Source of the DNA: Pseudarthrobacter sp. fls2-241-R2A-127
GTDB taxonomy: Bacteria > Actinomycetota > Actinomycetes > Actinomycetales > Micrococcaceae
Length of the DNA stretch: 64,000 nt
NCBI RefSeq assembly: GCF_030209355.1
Contig: NZ_JARVSF010000027.1
Span: forward strand, 62,001 to 126,000
Reading direction: 5' to 3'
Under the pieces are notes generated by a model that had not been told where the DNA came from, did not search any database, and was given only the letters and a program-made list of their open reading frames with translations. A program made the translations under genes and the position numbers. Below are positions 33,606 to 42,379 of this stretch, one piece after another. Within the stretch, counting starts at the first letter, position 1; each line of letters begins with the position of its first letter.

Positions 33606-33634
33606 TTTCGGTATGCCTAAATTGGCGCTATCCT
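33606..33634 (+). promoter_or_regulatory. mntH promoter with probable metal-regulator operator
   Basis: TTTCGGTATGCCTAAA (33606-33621) is an imperfect palindrome with TTTNGG and CCNAAA half-sites, similar in style to DtxR/MntR-family operators. It overlaps the place of a -35 box (33606-33611), 17 bases before TATCCT (33629-33634). Binding there would block RNA polymerase, fitting manganese repression of the Nramp gene. Confidence 0.55.
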
Positions 33635-33669
33635 CGTCTTATTGATGCCCGCAACGACGAGGACACGTG

Positions 33670-34920
33670 ATGGCTGCTCCAACACTGACGGCCGGACCTG
33701 CCGCCCCCAAGGCCTGGTCCCGGCTCCTGCTGCTCGGACCCGCCTTCGTGGCGGCCATCGCTTACGTGGATCCGGGAAATGTTGCCGCAAACCTGACCGC
33801 CGGGGCCAACTTCGGGTACCTTCTCGTGTGGGTCCTCGTGGCAGCCAACGCCATGGCCGTGCTGATCCAGTACCAGTCCGCGAAGCTTGGGCTCGCCACC
33901 GGCATGAGCCTGCCGGAAATCCTGGGCAAGCGGCTGGGCACCCGGCGCCGCCGCGCTTACTGGGCGCAGGCAGAGATTGTGGCCGGGGCTACGGACATGG
34001 CCGAAGTGATCGGCGGAGCAGTGGCGCTCAACCTACTTTTCGGAGTGCCTTTGCTCGCCGGTGGATTCATCGTTGGCCTGGCCTCCATGATGTTGCTGGC
34101 CCTCCAGTCACGCCACGGACAGAAGTCCTTCGAGGTTGCCATTCTGGCGCTCCTGGGTGTCATAGCGGTGGGGTTCGTCTCGGGTCTGTTCGTCAGCCCG
34201 CCTGACGCTGGGGGTGCCCTGGCGGGCCTGATTCCGCGGTTTGAGGGAACGGATACGGTCCTGCTGGCCGCCAGCATGCTTGGGGCAACGGTTATGCCGC
34301 ACGCGATTTACCTGCACTCAGCCCTGGCGCGGGACCGCCATGGCTTCTCGCCGGATCCCGGGGTCAGGTCCAGGCTGATCAAGGCCACTCGGGTTGACGT
34401 CGCCGGGGCCCTGCTTCTTGCCGGGATCGTCAACATCGCCATGCTGCTGCTGGCTGCCACCAGCCTTCGCGGCGTGGAGGGAACCGACACCATTGCCGGG
34501 GCGCATGCCGCGGTGACGTCGGCACTCGGGCCCGTGATCGGCGTCGTCTTTGCCGTGGGCCTGCTGGCCTCAGGCCTGGCCTCTACATCGGTGGGCTGCT
34601 ACGCCGGGGCCACGATCATGGGGGGCCTGCTGAAGATGAGGGTGCCCCTCCTGGTCCGGCGGATCATTACCCTGATCCCGGCACTGCTGGTCCTGGGCGC
34701 GGGGATTGAACCGACGCTCGCCCTGGTCCTTAGCCAGGTGCTCCTCAGCTTCGGGATTCCGTTCGCGCTGATCCCCCTGATCCGGCTCACCGGCAGCCGG
34801 GAAGTGATGGGCATCCATGTGGACTCCAAGCCGCTGCGGATTGCAGGTTGGACCAGCGCCGCGCTGATCGTGGGACTCAACTGCGTGCTGATTGTCCTCA
34901 CAGTGTCCGGACATGCCTGA
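33670..34920 (+). CDS. mntH: Nramp-family divalent metal (Mn2+) transporter
   Basis: A proton-driven manganese importer of the cytoplasmic membrane. 416 residues with about eleven transmembrane helices. The metal-binding DPGN of helix 1 is at residues 34-37 (AYVDPGNVAANLTAGANFGY), and helix 6 has MPHAIYLHSAL, both canonical. The ATG at 33670 was chosen because AGGA is six bases upstream; a GTG one codon earlier would be too close. The upstream palindrome suggests control by a DtxR-type manganese regulator. Confidence 0.93.
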   Translation: MAAPTLTAGPAAPKAWSRLLLLGPAFVAAIAYVDPGNVAANLTAGANFGYLLVWVLVAANAMAVLIQYQSAKLGLATGMSLPEILGKRLGTRRRRAYWAQAEIVAGATDMAEVIGGAVALNLLFGVPLLAGGFIVGLASMMLLALQSRHGQKSFEVAILALLGVIAVGFVSGLFVSPPDAGGALAGLIPRFEGTDTVLLAASMLGATVMPHAIYLHSALARDRHGFSPDPGVRSRLIKATRVDVAGALLLAGIVNIAMLLLAATSLRGVEGTDTIAGAHAAVTSALGPVIGVVFAVGLLASGLASTSVGCYAGATIMGGLLKMRVPLLVRRIITLIPALLVLGAGIEPTLALVLSQVLLSFGIPFALIPLIRLTGSREVMGIHVDSKPLRIAGWTSAALIVGLNCVLIVLTVSGHA

Positions 34921-34941
34921 TCAGCGGCGGACTGCCCTGCG

Positions 34942-36378
34942 CTAGCTCTCCCGGCGTGCCCGGGCCCGCGAGAGGGCCTGGTACCAGTAGAAGGACCGTT
35001 TAGGGGTCCGTTCCAGGGTCTCAAAGTCCACATGCACCAGGCCGAAGCGCTGCGAGTAGCCGGCGGCCCACTCGAAGTTGTCCATCAGCGTCCACACGTA
35101 GTAGCCGCGCAGGTCCACGCCATCGGCAATGCCGCCGGGCGCCGTGGCCTCCAGCGCAGTTCCCAGGTGCGCTGCCAGATAGTCCACCCGGTCGGCGTCG
35201 TCCAATGTCTCGGATACGCGGTCGGGCTCGGGGAAGCTCGCCCCGCCCTCGGTGATGTACACCGGCGGCAGGGCATCGCCGTAGCGGTCCCGCATTTCCT
35301 TCAGCAGGATGCCCAGATGGTGCGGTGCCACCGGCCAACCGAAACCGGTGCTGCCGTACTCCGGGTACCCCACCTCATGGAAGGGAAGCTTGGCCAGTTC
35401 CTGGTGTATGTCCGCGGGAAGGGGCGTGATGCCGGGCCCGAGCGCCACCTTGACGGGGAAGTAGTAGTTGAGCCCGTAGAAGTCCAGCGGCTGGTGGATG
35501 GTCTTCAGGTCCGCGTCGGAGATTTTGCCAATGGAGCGCAGCCATGGCCTGGCGTACAGGGGCAGGGTAGGGTAGCGGCCCAGCAGGACGGGATCGGCGT
35601 AGAGCCTGTTCATCAGAAGGTCGTACAGGTGGGAAACCATCCGGTCGCCGATCTTCCTTGACGCGGGCCTGACCGGAGAGTGCAGGTTGGTCAGGCCGAT
35701 CCCGCCGGCAACCCCGGCCGCGCGCAGGGCCTGGACGCCCAGGCCGTGTGCCAGGAGCTGGTGGTGGATGGCAGGCAGGGCATCGAACATCAGGCGGCGC
35801 CCCGGTGCATGCACCCCCAGGGCGTAGCCGTTCAGGGTCACCGAAACAGGTTCATTGAGGGTGACCCACTGCGCCACCCGGTCCCCGAAGCGCTCGCCGG
35901 CTGCCCTTGCGTACTCGGCAAACCGATGCGCCGTGTCCCTGTTCAACCAGCCGCCCCGGTGCTCGAGCGGCAGCGGGGTATCCCAGTGGTAGAGGGTGGC
36001 CATGGGCGAAACGCCGGCTTCGAGGAGTTGGTCGATCAGGCGGTCGTAGAAATCCAGGCCCTGGGCATTGAAGCTGCCCTGGCCATCGGGCTGGATACGG
36101 GGCCAGGAGAGGGAGAAACGATAGGAGCCAACGCCCAGGTCCTTGAGCAGGGCCACATCCTCGGGCAGCCTGTTGTAGTGATCGCACGCGACGGCGGGGG
36201 AGTGGCCGTCCAGGATCGCCCCCGGTTTTTCGGCGAAGGCGTCCCACCCGGAGGGTCCCCGGCCGTCCGCCTTCAGTGCGCCTTCGATCTGGAACGCCGC
36301 TGCCGCAACACCCAGGGTGAACGACGGCGGCACGCGCCCGGCCAGTTCGGTCACCGATTCCGTGCCTTCCATGGTCAT
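34942..36378 (-). CDS. Glycoside hydrolase family 1 beta-glucosidase
   Basis: A cytoplasmic enzyme (no signal peptide) that would cleave terminal beta-linked glucose or galactose from short saccharides. 478 residues, normal for GH1. The acid/base Glu is in WVTLNEPVSV and the nucleophile Glu in VYITEGGAS (the more usual form is TENGAS). Other family marks are FTLGVAAAAFQIEGA and YYVWTLMDNFEWAAGYSQRFG. The ATG at 36376-36378 has AGGAAG eight bases upstream; the frame is open ten codons further. It faces mntH tail to tail with 21 bases between. No sugar transporter is adjacent. Confidence 0.93.
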   Translation of the reverse strand: MTMEGTESVTELAGRVPPSFTLGVAAAAFQIEGALKADGRGPSGWDAFAEKPGAILDGHSPAVACDHYNRLPEDVALLKDLGVGSYRFSLSWPRIQPDGQGSFNAQGLDFYDRLIDQLLEAGVSPMATLYHWDTPLPLEHRGGWLNRDTAHRFAEYARAAGERFGDRVAQWVTLNEPVSVTLNGYALGVHAPGRRLMFDALPAIHHQLLAHGLGVQALRAAGVAGGIGLTNLHSPVRPASRKIGDRMVSHLYDLLMNRLYADPVLLGRYPTLPLYARPWLRSIGKISDADLKTIHQPLDFYGLNYYFPVKVALGPGITPLPADIHQELAKLPFHEVGYPEYGSTGFGWPVAPHHLGILLKEMRDRYGDALPPVYITEGGASFPEPDRVSETLDDADRVDYLAAHLGTALEATAPGGIADGVDLRGYYVWTLMDNFEWAAGYSQRFGLVHVDFETLERTPKRSFYWYQALSRARARRES

Positions 36379-36773
36379 GCCCCTATCTTCCTGTGCCGTC
36401 CCGCGCACGGCAATGGCAGTTCACGGGCCTGAAAAGCGGCGATTCGCTTCTGGCCCGGTTTTCCGGCATACTAGATGAGTTGTTCAAGCGCTTCTTCGCG
36501 TCCCGATCCGGATAATGCCGGGTGCAGGGTCCAAGCTGAAGACCAAACATAACCCACCCCCAAGGAACTGCGGATTCATATGCGCGCCCAGCGCGACACG
36601 CCCGACCGCGGGGGTCGGTTACGCCGGCAAGGTGAGGAACCCGGATTTATCCGGATTCAGTTTGTGCGGCGGATGGTGGTTACGACCTCAAATGCTTCGG
36701 CAGCCATACAACAGGTAAGTGAACAGGGCAGCCCTAAACCGGGGAAGCACAGACTGAAAGAGAGTCAGGCGAC
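36379..36773. other. Region upstream of the S10 operon without a gene
   Basis: About 395 bases between the divergent beta-glucosidase and rpsJ with no convincing gene. It includes a -10-like TACTAG near 36470 with a poor -35, small palindromes CCGACC/GGTCGG near 36602-36618 and CCGGATTTATCCGG at 36641-36654. The rpsJ promoter and a leader must lie here, but I cannot fix them with confidence. Confidence 0.5.
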
Positions 36774-37082
36774 ATGGCGGGACAAAAAATCCGCATCCGG
36801 CTGAAGTCATACGACCACGAGGTCATTGACGTTTCAGCACGGAAGATCGTTGAGACGGTCACGCGCGCAGGCGCAACGGTAGTTGGCCCCGTGCCGCTGC
36901 CGACGGAGAAGAACGTGTACTGCGTGATCCGCTCTCCGCACAAGTACAAGGACAGCCGCGAGCACTTTGAAATGCGCACGCACAAGCGTCTTATCGACAT
37001 CATCGATCCCACGCCGAAGGCCGTCGACTCGCTCATGCGTCTCGACCTGCCGGCTGACGTGAACATCGAAATCAAGCTGTAG
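36774..37082 (+). CDS. rpsJ: 30S ribosomal protein S10
   Basis: Small-subunit head protein that also joins NusB in antitermination. 102 residues, the standard length, with [19 protein letters not shown] at the start and the long-loop region [18 protein letters not shown]. First gene of the S10 operon; rplC starts 17 bases later with GGGAGGTG in the gap. Confidence 0.98.
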
Positions 37083-37099
37083 GGAGGTGCTGAGAAACT

Positions 37100-37750
37100 A
37101 TGACCGCAACCCGTAACGTAAAGGGCCTGCTGGGCACGAAGCTCGGCATGACCCAGGTCTGGGACGAGAACAACAAGCTCATCCCCGTCACTGTGGTCCA
37201 GGCAGACTCGAACGTCATCACCCAGCTGCGCAACGCTGAGACCGATGGCTACGTCGCCGTTCAGATCGGCTACGGCCAGATCGATCCCCGCAAGGTCACC
37301 AAGCCGCTGGCTGGTCACTTTGAAAAGGCAGGCGTCACGCCTCGCCGCCACGTCGTCGAACTCCGTACCGCAGATGCTGCCGAGTACGAGCTGGGCCAGG
37401 AGCTCTCCGTAGAGGTCTTCGAAGCCGGCCAGAAGATCGACGTCATCGGCACCACCAAGGGTAAGGGCTTCGCCGGTGTTATGAAGCGTCACGGCTTCCA
37501 CGGCGTTGGAGCTTCCCACGGTGCCCACAAGAACCACCGTAAGCCCGGTTCAATCGGTGGCGCATCCACCCCGAGCCGCGTCTTCAAGGGCATGAAAATG
37601 GCCGGCCGCATGGGCGCCGTTCGTCACACCACGCTGAACCTCACCGTTCACGCGGTTGACGTCGAGAAGTCGCTGCTCCTGATCAAGGGTGCCGTTCCCG
37701 GTGCCCGCGGCCAGGTCGTCTTTGTACGCACCGCCGTGAAGGGAGCCTAG
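37100..37750 (+). CDS. rplC: 50S ribosomal protein L3
   Basis: Binds near the peptidyl transferase centre and starts large-subunit assembly. 216 residues. The central extension that reaches the active site is seen in FAGVMKRHGFHGVGASHG and KNHRKPGSIGGASTPSRVFK. The ATG follows GGGAGGTG. rplD begins four bases after its stop. Confidence 0.98.
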   Translation: MTATRNVKGLLGTKLGMTQVWDENNKLIPVTVVQADSNVITQLRNAETDGYVAVQIGYGQIDPRKVTKPLAGHFEKAGVTPRRHVVELRTADAAEYELGQELSVEVFEAGQKIDVIGTTKGKGFAGVMKRHGFHGVGASHGAHKNHRKPGSIGGASTPSRVFKGMKMAGRMGAVRHTTLNLTVHAVDVEKSLLLIKGAVPGARGQVVFVRTAVKGA

Positions 37751-37754
37751 TTCA

Positions 37755-38375
37755 ATGGCTAACACTGTCCAGGTTGACCTGCCTGCAGAGATCTTCGACG
37801 TCCAGACCAACGTGCCGCTGCTGCACCAGGTTGTCGTTGCCCAGCTCGCTGCTGCACGCCAGGGAACCCACAAGACCAAGACCCGCGCTGAAGTTTCCGG
37901 TGCAGGACGCAAGCCGTTCAAGCAGAAGGGTACCGGCCGCGCCCGTCAGGGTTCCATCCGTGCTCCTCACATGACCGGCGGTGGCGTTGTCCACGGTCCC
38001 ACCCCGCGTGACTACAGCCAGCGCACCCCCAAGAAGATGATTGCTGCTGCACTGCGCGGCGCACTCTCCGACCGGGCCCGCAACGGACGCATCCACGTTG
38101 TCGCTGAACTGGTTGAAGGCTCCAAGCCCTCCGCCAAGACCGCACTGGCAACGCTCCGCGGTGTTTCCTACCGCAAGAACCTGCTGGTCGTCATCGAGCG
38201 CGATAACGACGTTGCCGCACTGTCCGTGCGCAACCTCGCCGGCGTTCACGTTCTGTACGCAGACCAGCTGAACACCTACGACGTTCTCGTCTCCGATGAC
38301 GTTGTCTTCACCAAGGCAGCCTACGAAGCATTCGTGGCCGCCAAGGCAGCCAAGAACGAGGAGGATGCCAAGTGA
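37755..38375 (+). CDS. rplD: 50S ribosomal protein L4
   Basis: Lines the nascent-peptide tunnel; in some bacteria it represses the S10 operon. 206 residues. The tunnel loop is visible as GAGRKPFKQKGTGRARQGS with RAPHMTGGG after it. The gene begins at an ATG four bases after rplC and overlaps rplW by four bases. Confidence 0.97.
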   Translation: MANTVQVDLPAEIFDVQTNVPLLHQVVVAQLAAARQGTHKTKTRAEVSGAGRKPFKQKGTGRARQGSIRAPHMTGGGVVHGPTPRDYSQRTPKKMIAAALRGALSDRARNGRIHVVAELVEGSKPSAKTALATLRGVSYRKNLLVVIERDNDVAALSVRNLAGVHVLYADQLNTYDVLVSDDVVFTKAAYEAFVAAKAAKNEEDAK

Positions 38376-38677
38376 GCGCAGCCACCATCAAGGATCCCCG
38401 CGACGTCGTGCTTGCACCCGTCGTGTCGGAAAAGAGCTACGGCCTGATCGACGAGGGCAAGTACACCTTCCTGGTGGACCCCCGTTCGAACAAGACCGAG
38501 ATCAAGCTGGCCGTGGAGAAGATTTTCTCCGTCAAGGTCGAATCGATCAACACCATCAACCGTGCCGGTAAGCGCAAGCGCACCAAATTCGGATGGGGTA
38601 CCCGCAAGAACACCAAGCGTGCGATTGTCACCCTCAAAGAAGGCACCATCGACATCTTCGGCGGTCCGCTCGCGTAG
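38372..38677 (+). CDS. rplW: 50S ribosomal protein L23
   Basis: Located at the tunnel exit, the docking site for trigger factor and SRP. 101 residues. Family marks are DVVLAPVVSEKSYGLIDEGK and VESINTINRAGKRKRTKFGW. The GTG start overlaps the rplD stop (GTGA). rplB follows after 29 bases. Confidence 0.97.
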   Translation: MSAATIKDPRDVVLAPVVSEKSYGLIDEGKYTFLVDPRSNKTEIKLAVEKIFSVKVESINTINRAGKRKRTKFGWGTRKNTKRAIVTLKEGTIDIFGGPLA

Positions 38678-38706
38678 CGGAGACCACTTTAACGAGGAAA
38701 TAAATT

Positions 38707-39546
38707 ATGGGAATCCGTAAGTACAAGCCGACTACCCCGGGCCGTCGCGGCTCGAGCGTAGCGGACTTTATCGAAATCACGCGGTCGACGCCGGAAAAGT
38801 CGTTGGTACGTCCGCTGCCCAAAAAGGGCGGCCGTAACAACACCGGTAAGATCACCACCCGCCACAAGGGTGGTGGACACAAGCGCCAGTACCGTCTGAT
38901 CGACTTCCGTCGCCACGACAAGGACGGCGTCAACGCCCGCGTTGCCGAAATCGAGTACGATCCGAACCGCACGGCTCGCATCGCCCTCCTGCACTACGTT
39001 GATGGCACCAAGCGTTACATCATCGCCCCCAACAAGCTCTCCCAAGGTGACGTTGTTGAGGCAGGTGCCGGTGCTGACATCAAGCCCGGTAACAACCTGC
39101 CCCTGCTCAACATCCCGGTGGGTACCGTCATCCACGCAGTTGAACTGCGTCCGGGCGGCGGCGCCAAGATGGGCCGCTCCGCCGGTGCATCCATCCAGCT
39201 CGTTGCCAAGGAAGGCCGCTTCGCCCAGCTGCGCCTGCCTTCCGGCGAAATCCGCAACGTTGACGTGCGCTGCCGCGCCACCATCGGCGAGGTCGGCAAC
39301 GCCGAGCAGTCGAACATCAACTGGGGCAAGGCCGGCCGTATGCGGTGGAAGGGCGTCCGCCCGACCGTCCGTGGTGTCGCCATGAACCCGGTCGACCACC
39401 CGCACGGTGGTGGTGAGGGTAAGACGTCCGGTGGACGTAACCCCGTCAACCCGAACGGTAAGCGTGAAGGCCGCACCCGCCGCCCGAACAAAGAGAGCGA
39501 CAAGCTTATTGTGCGTCGCCGTCGTACTGGCAAGAACAAGCGATAG
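38707..39546 (+). CDS. rplB: 50S ribosomal protein L2
   Basis: Needed for subunit joining and peptidyl transfer. 279 residues, usual length. It starts MGIRKYKPTTPGRRGSSVAD, and near the end carries the conserved MNPVDHPHGGGEGKTSGGR that approaches the peptidyl transferase centre. Preceded by CGAGGAAA. rpsS begins 12 bases downstream. Confidence 0.98.
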   Translation: MGIRKYKPTTPGRRGSSVADFIEITRSTPEKSLVRPLPKKGGRNNTGKITTRHKGGGHKRQYRLIDFRRHDKDGVNARVAEIEYDPNRTARIALLHYVDGTKRYIIAPNKLSQGDVVEAGAGADIKPGNNLPLLNIPVGTVIHAVELRPGGGAKMGRSAGASIQLVAKEGRFAQLRLPSGEIRNVDVRCRATIGEVGNAEQSNINWGKAGRMRWKGVRPTVRGVAMNPVDHPHGGGEGKTSGGRNPVNPNGKREGRTRRPNKESDKLIVRRRRTGKNKR

Positions 39547-39558
39547 GAGCCTGGACAC

Positions 39559-39840
39559 ATGCCACGCAGCCTGAAAAAAGGTCCTTTCGTTGACCAGCAC
39601 CTCTTTGTGAAGGTCGCCAGGGAAAACGAAAAGGGCACCAAGAACGTCATCAAGACCTGGTCCCGCCGTTCGATGATCATCCCCGACATGCTCGGGCACA
39701 CGATCGCCGTACACGACGGACGCAAGCACATCCCGGTGTTTGTCACTGAGTCGATGGTCGGGCACAAGCTCGGCGAATTCGCTCCCACGCGGACATTCCG
39801 CGGCCATGTCAAGGACGACCGTAAGGGCAAGCGCCGCTAG
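39559..39840 (+). CDS. rpsS: 30S ribosomal protein S19
   Basis: Head protein that pairs with S13 and touches the A-site tRNA region. 93 residues with MPRSLKKGPFVDQHLFVKV at the start and the signature HNGRKH-like VHDGRKHIPVFVTESMVGHK. Ends in a basic KDDRKGKRR. It is followed by rplV after 38 bases. Confidence 0.98.
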   Translation: MPRSLKKGPFVDQHLFVKVARENEKGTKNVIKTWSRRSMIIPDMLGHTIAVHDGRKHIPVFVTESMVGHKLGEFAPTRTFRGHVKDDRKGKRR

Positions 39841-39878
39841 GCGCCTGCGTTTACGTCAAAGACGAGAGAAGGAAAGCA

Positions 39879-40244
39879 ATGGAAGCCAAGGCAATTGCGC
39901 GCCACATCCGCGTAACGCCTATGAAGGCCCGGCGCGTCGTCAACCTTGTTCGTGGATTGCAAGCGAATGAGGCTCTGGCAATTCTGAAGTTTGCCCCCCA
40001 GGCAGCTTCGGAGCCGGTATTCAAGGTAGTTCAGTCGGCAATCTCCAACGCCCGGGTCCTCGCGGACCGCGACGGCGTGGCGTTTGACGAAGGTGACCTC
40101 ATCATCAGCGAAGCGTTTGTTGATGAAGGCCCGACCATGAAGCGGTTCCAGCCGCGTGCCCAGGGTCGTGCATTTCAGATCAAGAAGCGCACCAGCCACA
40201 TCACCGTGGTAGTCGCTACCCCGGAGAAAGAGGAGGCTCGCTAA
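39879..40244 (+). CDS. rplV: 50S ribosomal protein L22
   Basis: Contributes to the exit tunnel wall with a long hairpin, a macrolide-relevant site. 121 residues. It begins MEAKAIARHIRVTPMKARRV, and the hairpin is GPTMKRFQPRAQGRAFQIKK. The upstream AGAGAAGGAAAG is a good ribosome site. rpsC begins with no gap. Confidence 0.98.
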   Translation: MEAKAIARHIRVTPMKARRVVNLVRGLQANEALAILKFAPQAASEPVFKVVQSAISNARVLADRDGVAFDEGDLIISEAFVDEGPTMKRFQPRAQGRAFQIKKRTSHITVVVATPEKEEAR

Positions 40245-41075
40245 GTGGGACAGAAAGTAAACCCGCACGGGTTCCGACTCGGCATCACCACCGATCACGT
40301 ATCGCACTGGTTCGCTGACAGCACCAAGGCCGGCCAGCGGTACAAGGACTTCGTTCGCGAAGACATCCGCATTCGCCAGCTCATGTCCACGGGCATGGAG
40401 CGCGCCGGTATCGCCAAGGTTGAAATCGAGCGCACCCGTGACCGTGTCCGCGTGGATATCCACACGGCCCGTCCCGGCATCGTCATCGGCCGCCGTGGAG
40501 CAGAAGCAGACCGCATCCGCGGCGAGCTCGAAAAGCTCACCGGCAAGCAGGTCCAGCTGAACATCCTCGAGGTCAAGAACCCCGAGATGGAAGCCCAGCT
40601 TGTTGCCCAGGGCGTTGCAGAGCAGCTCACTTCCCGCGTGGCATTCCGCCGTGCGATGAAGAAGGCCATGCAGTCCGCACAGCGTGCCGGTGCCAAGGGT
40701 ATCCGTATCGCCTGCTCGGGCCGCCTCGGTGGCGCTGAAATGTCCCGCTCGGAGTTCTACCGCGAAGGCCGTGTGCCCCTGCACACCCTCCGCGCGAACA
40801 TCGACTACGGCTTCTACGAAGCCAAGACCACCTTCGGCCGCATCGGTGTGAAGGTCTGGATCTACAAGGGCGACGTCACTGCCAAGGAACTGGCCGCCCA
40901 GGCTGCCTCGGCACCGTCCCGCGGCAACCGTGGCGACCGTCCCGGCCGTCCGGGTGGCGCCGACCGCGGTGACCGCCGCCGTCGCAACGACCGCCCGGCC
41001 GCTGACGCAGCTCCTGCTGCCGAAGCTCCGGCAGCTGAAGCTGCACCTGCAGCAGCAGAAGGAGGACAGGCTTAA
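40245..41075 (+). CDS. rpsC: 30S ribosomal protein S3 with extended C-terminal tail
   Basis: Forms part of the mRNA entry helicase. 276 residues; the KH domain shows RPGIVIGRRGAEADRIRGEL, followed by the C-terminal S3 domain (GRLGGAEMSRSEFYREG). After about residue 225 comes a tail, first Arg/Gly/Asp-rich (NRGDRPGRPGGADRGDRRRR), then Ala/Pro/Glu-rich (PAAEAPAAEAAPAA), longer than the E. coli protein. GTG start directly after the rplV stop. Confidence 0.97.
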   Translation: MGQKVNPHGFRLGITTDHVSHWFADSTKAGQRYKDFVREDIRIRQLMSTGMERAGIAKVEIERTRDRVRVDIHTARPGIVIGRRGAEADRIRGELEKLTGKQVQLNILEVKNPEMEAQLVAQGVAEQLTSRVAFRRAMKKAMQSAQRAGAKGIRIACSGRLGGAEMSRSEFYREGRVPLHTLRANIDYGFYEAKTTFGRIGVKVWIYKGDVTAKELAAQAASAPSRGNRGDRPGRPGGADRGDRRRRNDRPAADAAPAAEAPAAEAAPAAAEGGQA

Positions 41076-41492
41076 ATGCTTATCCCACGTCGAGTCAAGC
41101 ACCGTAAGCAGCACCACCCGGGTCGTTCCGGCGCTGCCACGGGCGGCACCGAGGTTTCGTTCGGTGAGTGGGGTATCCAGGCTCTGAGCCCGGCATACGT
41201 CACCAACCGTCAGATCGAATCTGCCCGTATCGCGATGACCCGCCACATCAAGCGTGGCGGTAAGGTCTGGATCAACATCTACCCGGACCGTCCCCTGACC
41301 AAGAAGCCGGCCGAAACCCGCATGGGTTCCGGTAAGGGTTCACCGGAATGGTGGGTCGCCAACGTCAAGCCGGGCCGGGTTCTGTTCGAACTCTCCGGTG
41401 TCAATGAAGAGGTAGCTCGCGAGGCCCTGCGCCTGGCAATCCACAAGCTGCCGTTGAAGGCACGCATTGTGCGTCGCGAAGGTGGTGAGTAG
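41076..41492 (+). CDS. rplP: 50S ribosomal protein L16
   Basis: Helps position A-site tRNA in the large subunit. 138 residues with MLIPRRVKHRKQHHPGRSG at the start, the signature RMGSGKGSPEWWVANVKPGR, and TRHIKRGGKVWINIYPDRP. The ATG immediately follows the rpsC stop, so it depends on coupled translation with no separate ribosome site other than GGAGGACAG in rpsC. Confidence 0.98.
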   Translation: MLIPRRVKHRKQHHPGRSGAATGGTEVSFGEWGIQALSPAYVTNRQIESARIAMTRHIKRGGKVWINIYPDRPLTKKPAETRMGSGKGSPEWWVANVKPGRVLFELSGVNEEVAREALRLAIHKLPLKARIVRREGGE

Positions 41493-41494
41493 AA

Positions 41495-41824
41495 ATGGCA
41501 GTAGGATCCAAGGATCTGGCTCCCGCGCAGCTGGACGGTTTCGACAACGAGCGTCTCGTTGAAGAACTCCGCAAGGCGAAGGAAGAGCTGTTCAACCTGC
41601 GTTTCCAGTCCGCCACCGGACAGCTGGAGAACCACGGTCGCCTGCGTGCAGTAAAGAAGGACATTGCCCGCATCTACACCGTTCTCCGCGAACGCGAGCT
41701 GGGCATTCGTGCCGAGGTTGCCGCACCGGTTGTGGAAGCCAAGGAAGAAAAGAAGTCCAAGAAGGCTGCAACCAAGAAGGCCGACAAGGCTGAAACGGTT
41801 GAGACCGAGGAGGATGCCAAGTGA
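41495..41824 (+). CDS. rpmC: 50S ribosomal protein L29 with Lys/Glu-rich tail
   Basis: Tunnel-exit protein near L23. The core (LVEELRKAKEELFNLRFQSA and RLRAVKKDIARIYTVLRERE) covers residues 16-70. The total of 109 is longer than the usual 60-75 because of a charged tail (KEEKKSKKAATKKADKAETV). It overlaps rpsQ by four bases and begins two bases after rplP. Confidence 0.96.
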   Translation: MAVGSKDLAPAQLDGFDNERLVEELRKAKEELFNLRFQSATGQLENHGRLRAVKKDIARIYTVLRERELGIRAEVAAPVVEAKEEKKSKKAATKKADKAETVETEEDAK

Positions 41825-42126
41825 GTGAAAAGGACGAGAACGTGACGGAAACTGCTACCGCCGCCAAGGCTGGGGAGCGCGGTTACCGCAAGACGCGTCG
41901 CGGCTACGTGGTCTCCGACAAGATGGAAAAGACCATCGTTGTCGAGGTTGAGGACCGCGTAAAGCACGCCCTGTACGGCAAGGTTATCCGCCGTACCTCC
42001 AAGGTCAAGGCACACGACGAAGAGAACACCGCCGGCATTGGCGACCTCGTAGTCATCGCCGAGACCCGTCCGCTGTCCGCCACCAAGAACTGGCGGCTCG
42101 TGGAAATCCTCGAGAAGGCCAAGTAG
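41821..42126 (+). CDS. rpsQ: 30S ribosomal protein S17
   Basis: Primary 16S rRNA-binding protein. 101 residues; the OB-fold part starts at RKTRRGYVVSDKMEKTIVVE and contains VKHALYGKVIRRTSKVKAHD. The first 20 residues are an acidic extension. The GTG start overlaps the rpmC stop. It ends the S10 operon, with a hairpin 20 bases later. Confidence 0.97.
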   Translation: MSEKDENVTETATAAKAGERGYRKTRRGYVVSDKMEKTIVVEVEDRVKHALYGKVIRRTSKVKAHDEENTAGIGDLVVIAETRPLSATKNWRLVEILEKAK

Positions 42127-42145
42127 CACCTGCTGCTTCGCTGTT

Positions 42146-42183
42146 GCCCCTGCTCCCTTCTCGGGAGCGGGGGCTTCCTCGTT
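42146..42183 (+). terminator. Terminator after rpsQ
   Basis: GCCCCTGCTCCC (42146-42157) and GGGAGCGGGGGC (42163-42174) pair with one wobble around TTCTC, followed by TTCCTCGTTT. The T-run is imperfect, but the position fits the end of the S10 operon. Confidence 0.75.
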
Positions 42184-42370
42184 TAACGCGCGCGTCACGC
42201 CAGGCAGGTTTTCCCAAGAACGGACGACGCCGGGACCCGGGGTTGCGGGGGAACGGCACTTTGGGTGGGCTGAAAGGCTGCCGTGCGTGACGCCGTCGTC
42301 CGTCCTGCGGGGAAGGGGCCGGCGGTTGCGGGGCGGGGGAGGGTGGTGATATGGGGACTGGCGGAAAACG

Positions 42371-42379
42371 TGCTAGGAT
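42371..42379 (+). promoter_or_regulatory. Candidate rplN promoter (extended -10)
   Basis: TGC followed by TAGGAT makes an extended -10 element; no good -35 is visible. It is the best promoter candidate in the gap before rplN, with transcription expected to begin near 42386. Confidence 0.45.

Noticed and set aside
36515..36718. 67-codon frame upstream of rpsJ
   Set aside because: There is no ribosome site and the composition is non-protein-like; better read as leader DNA.
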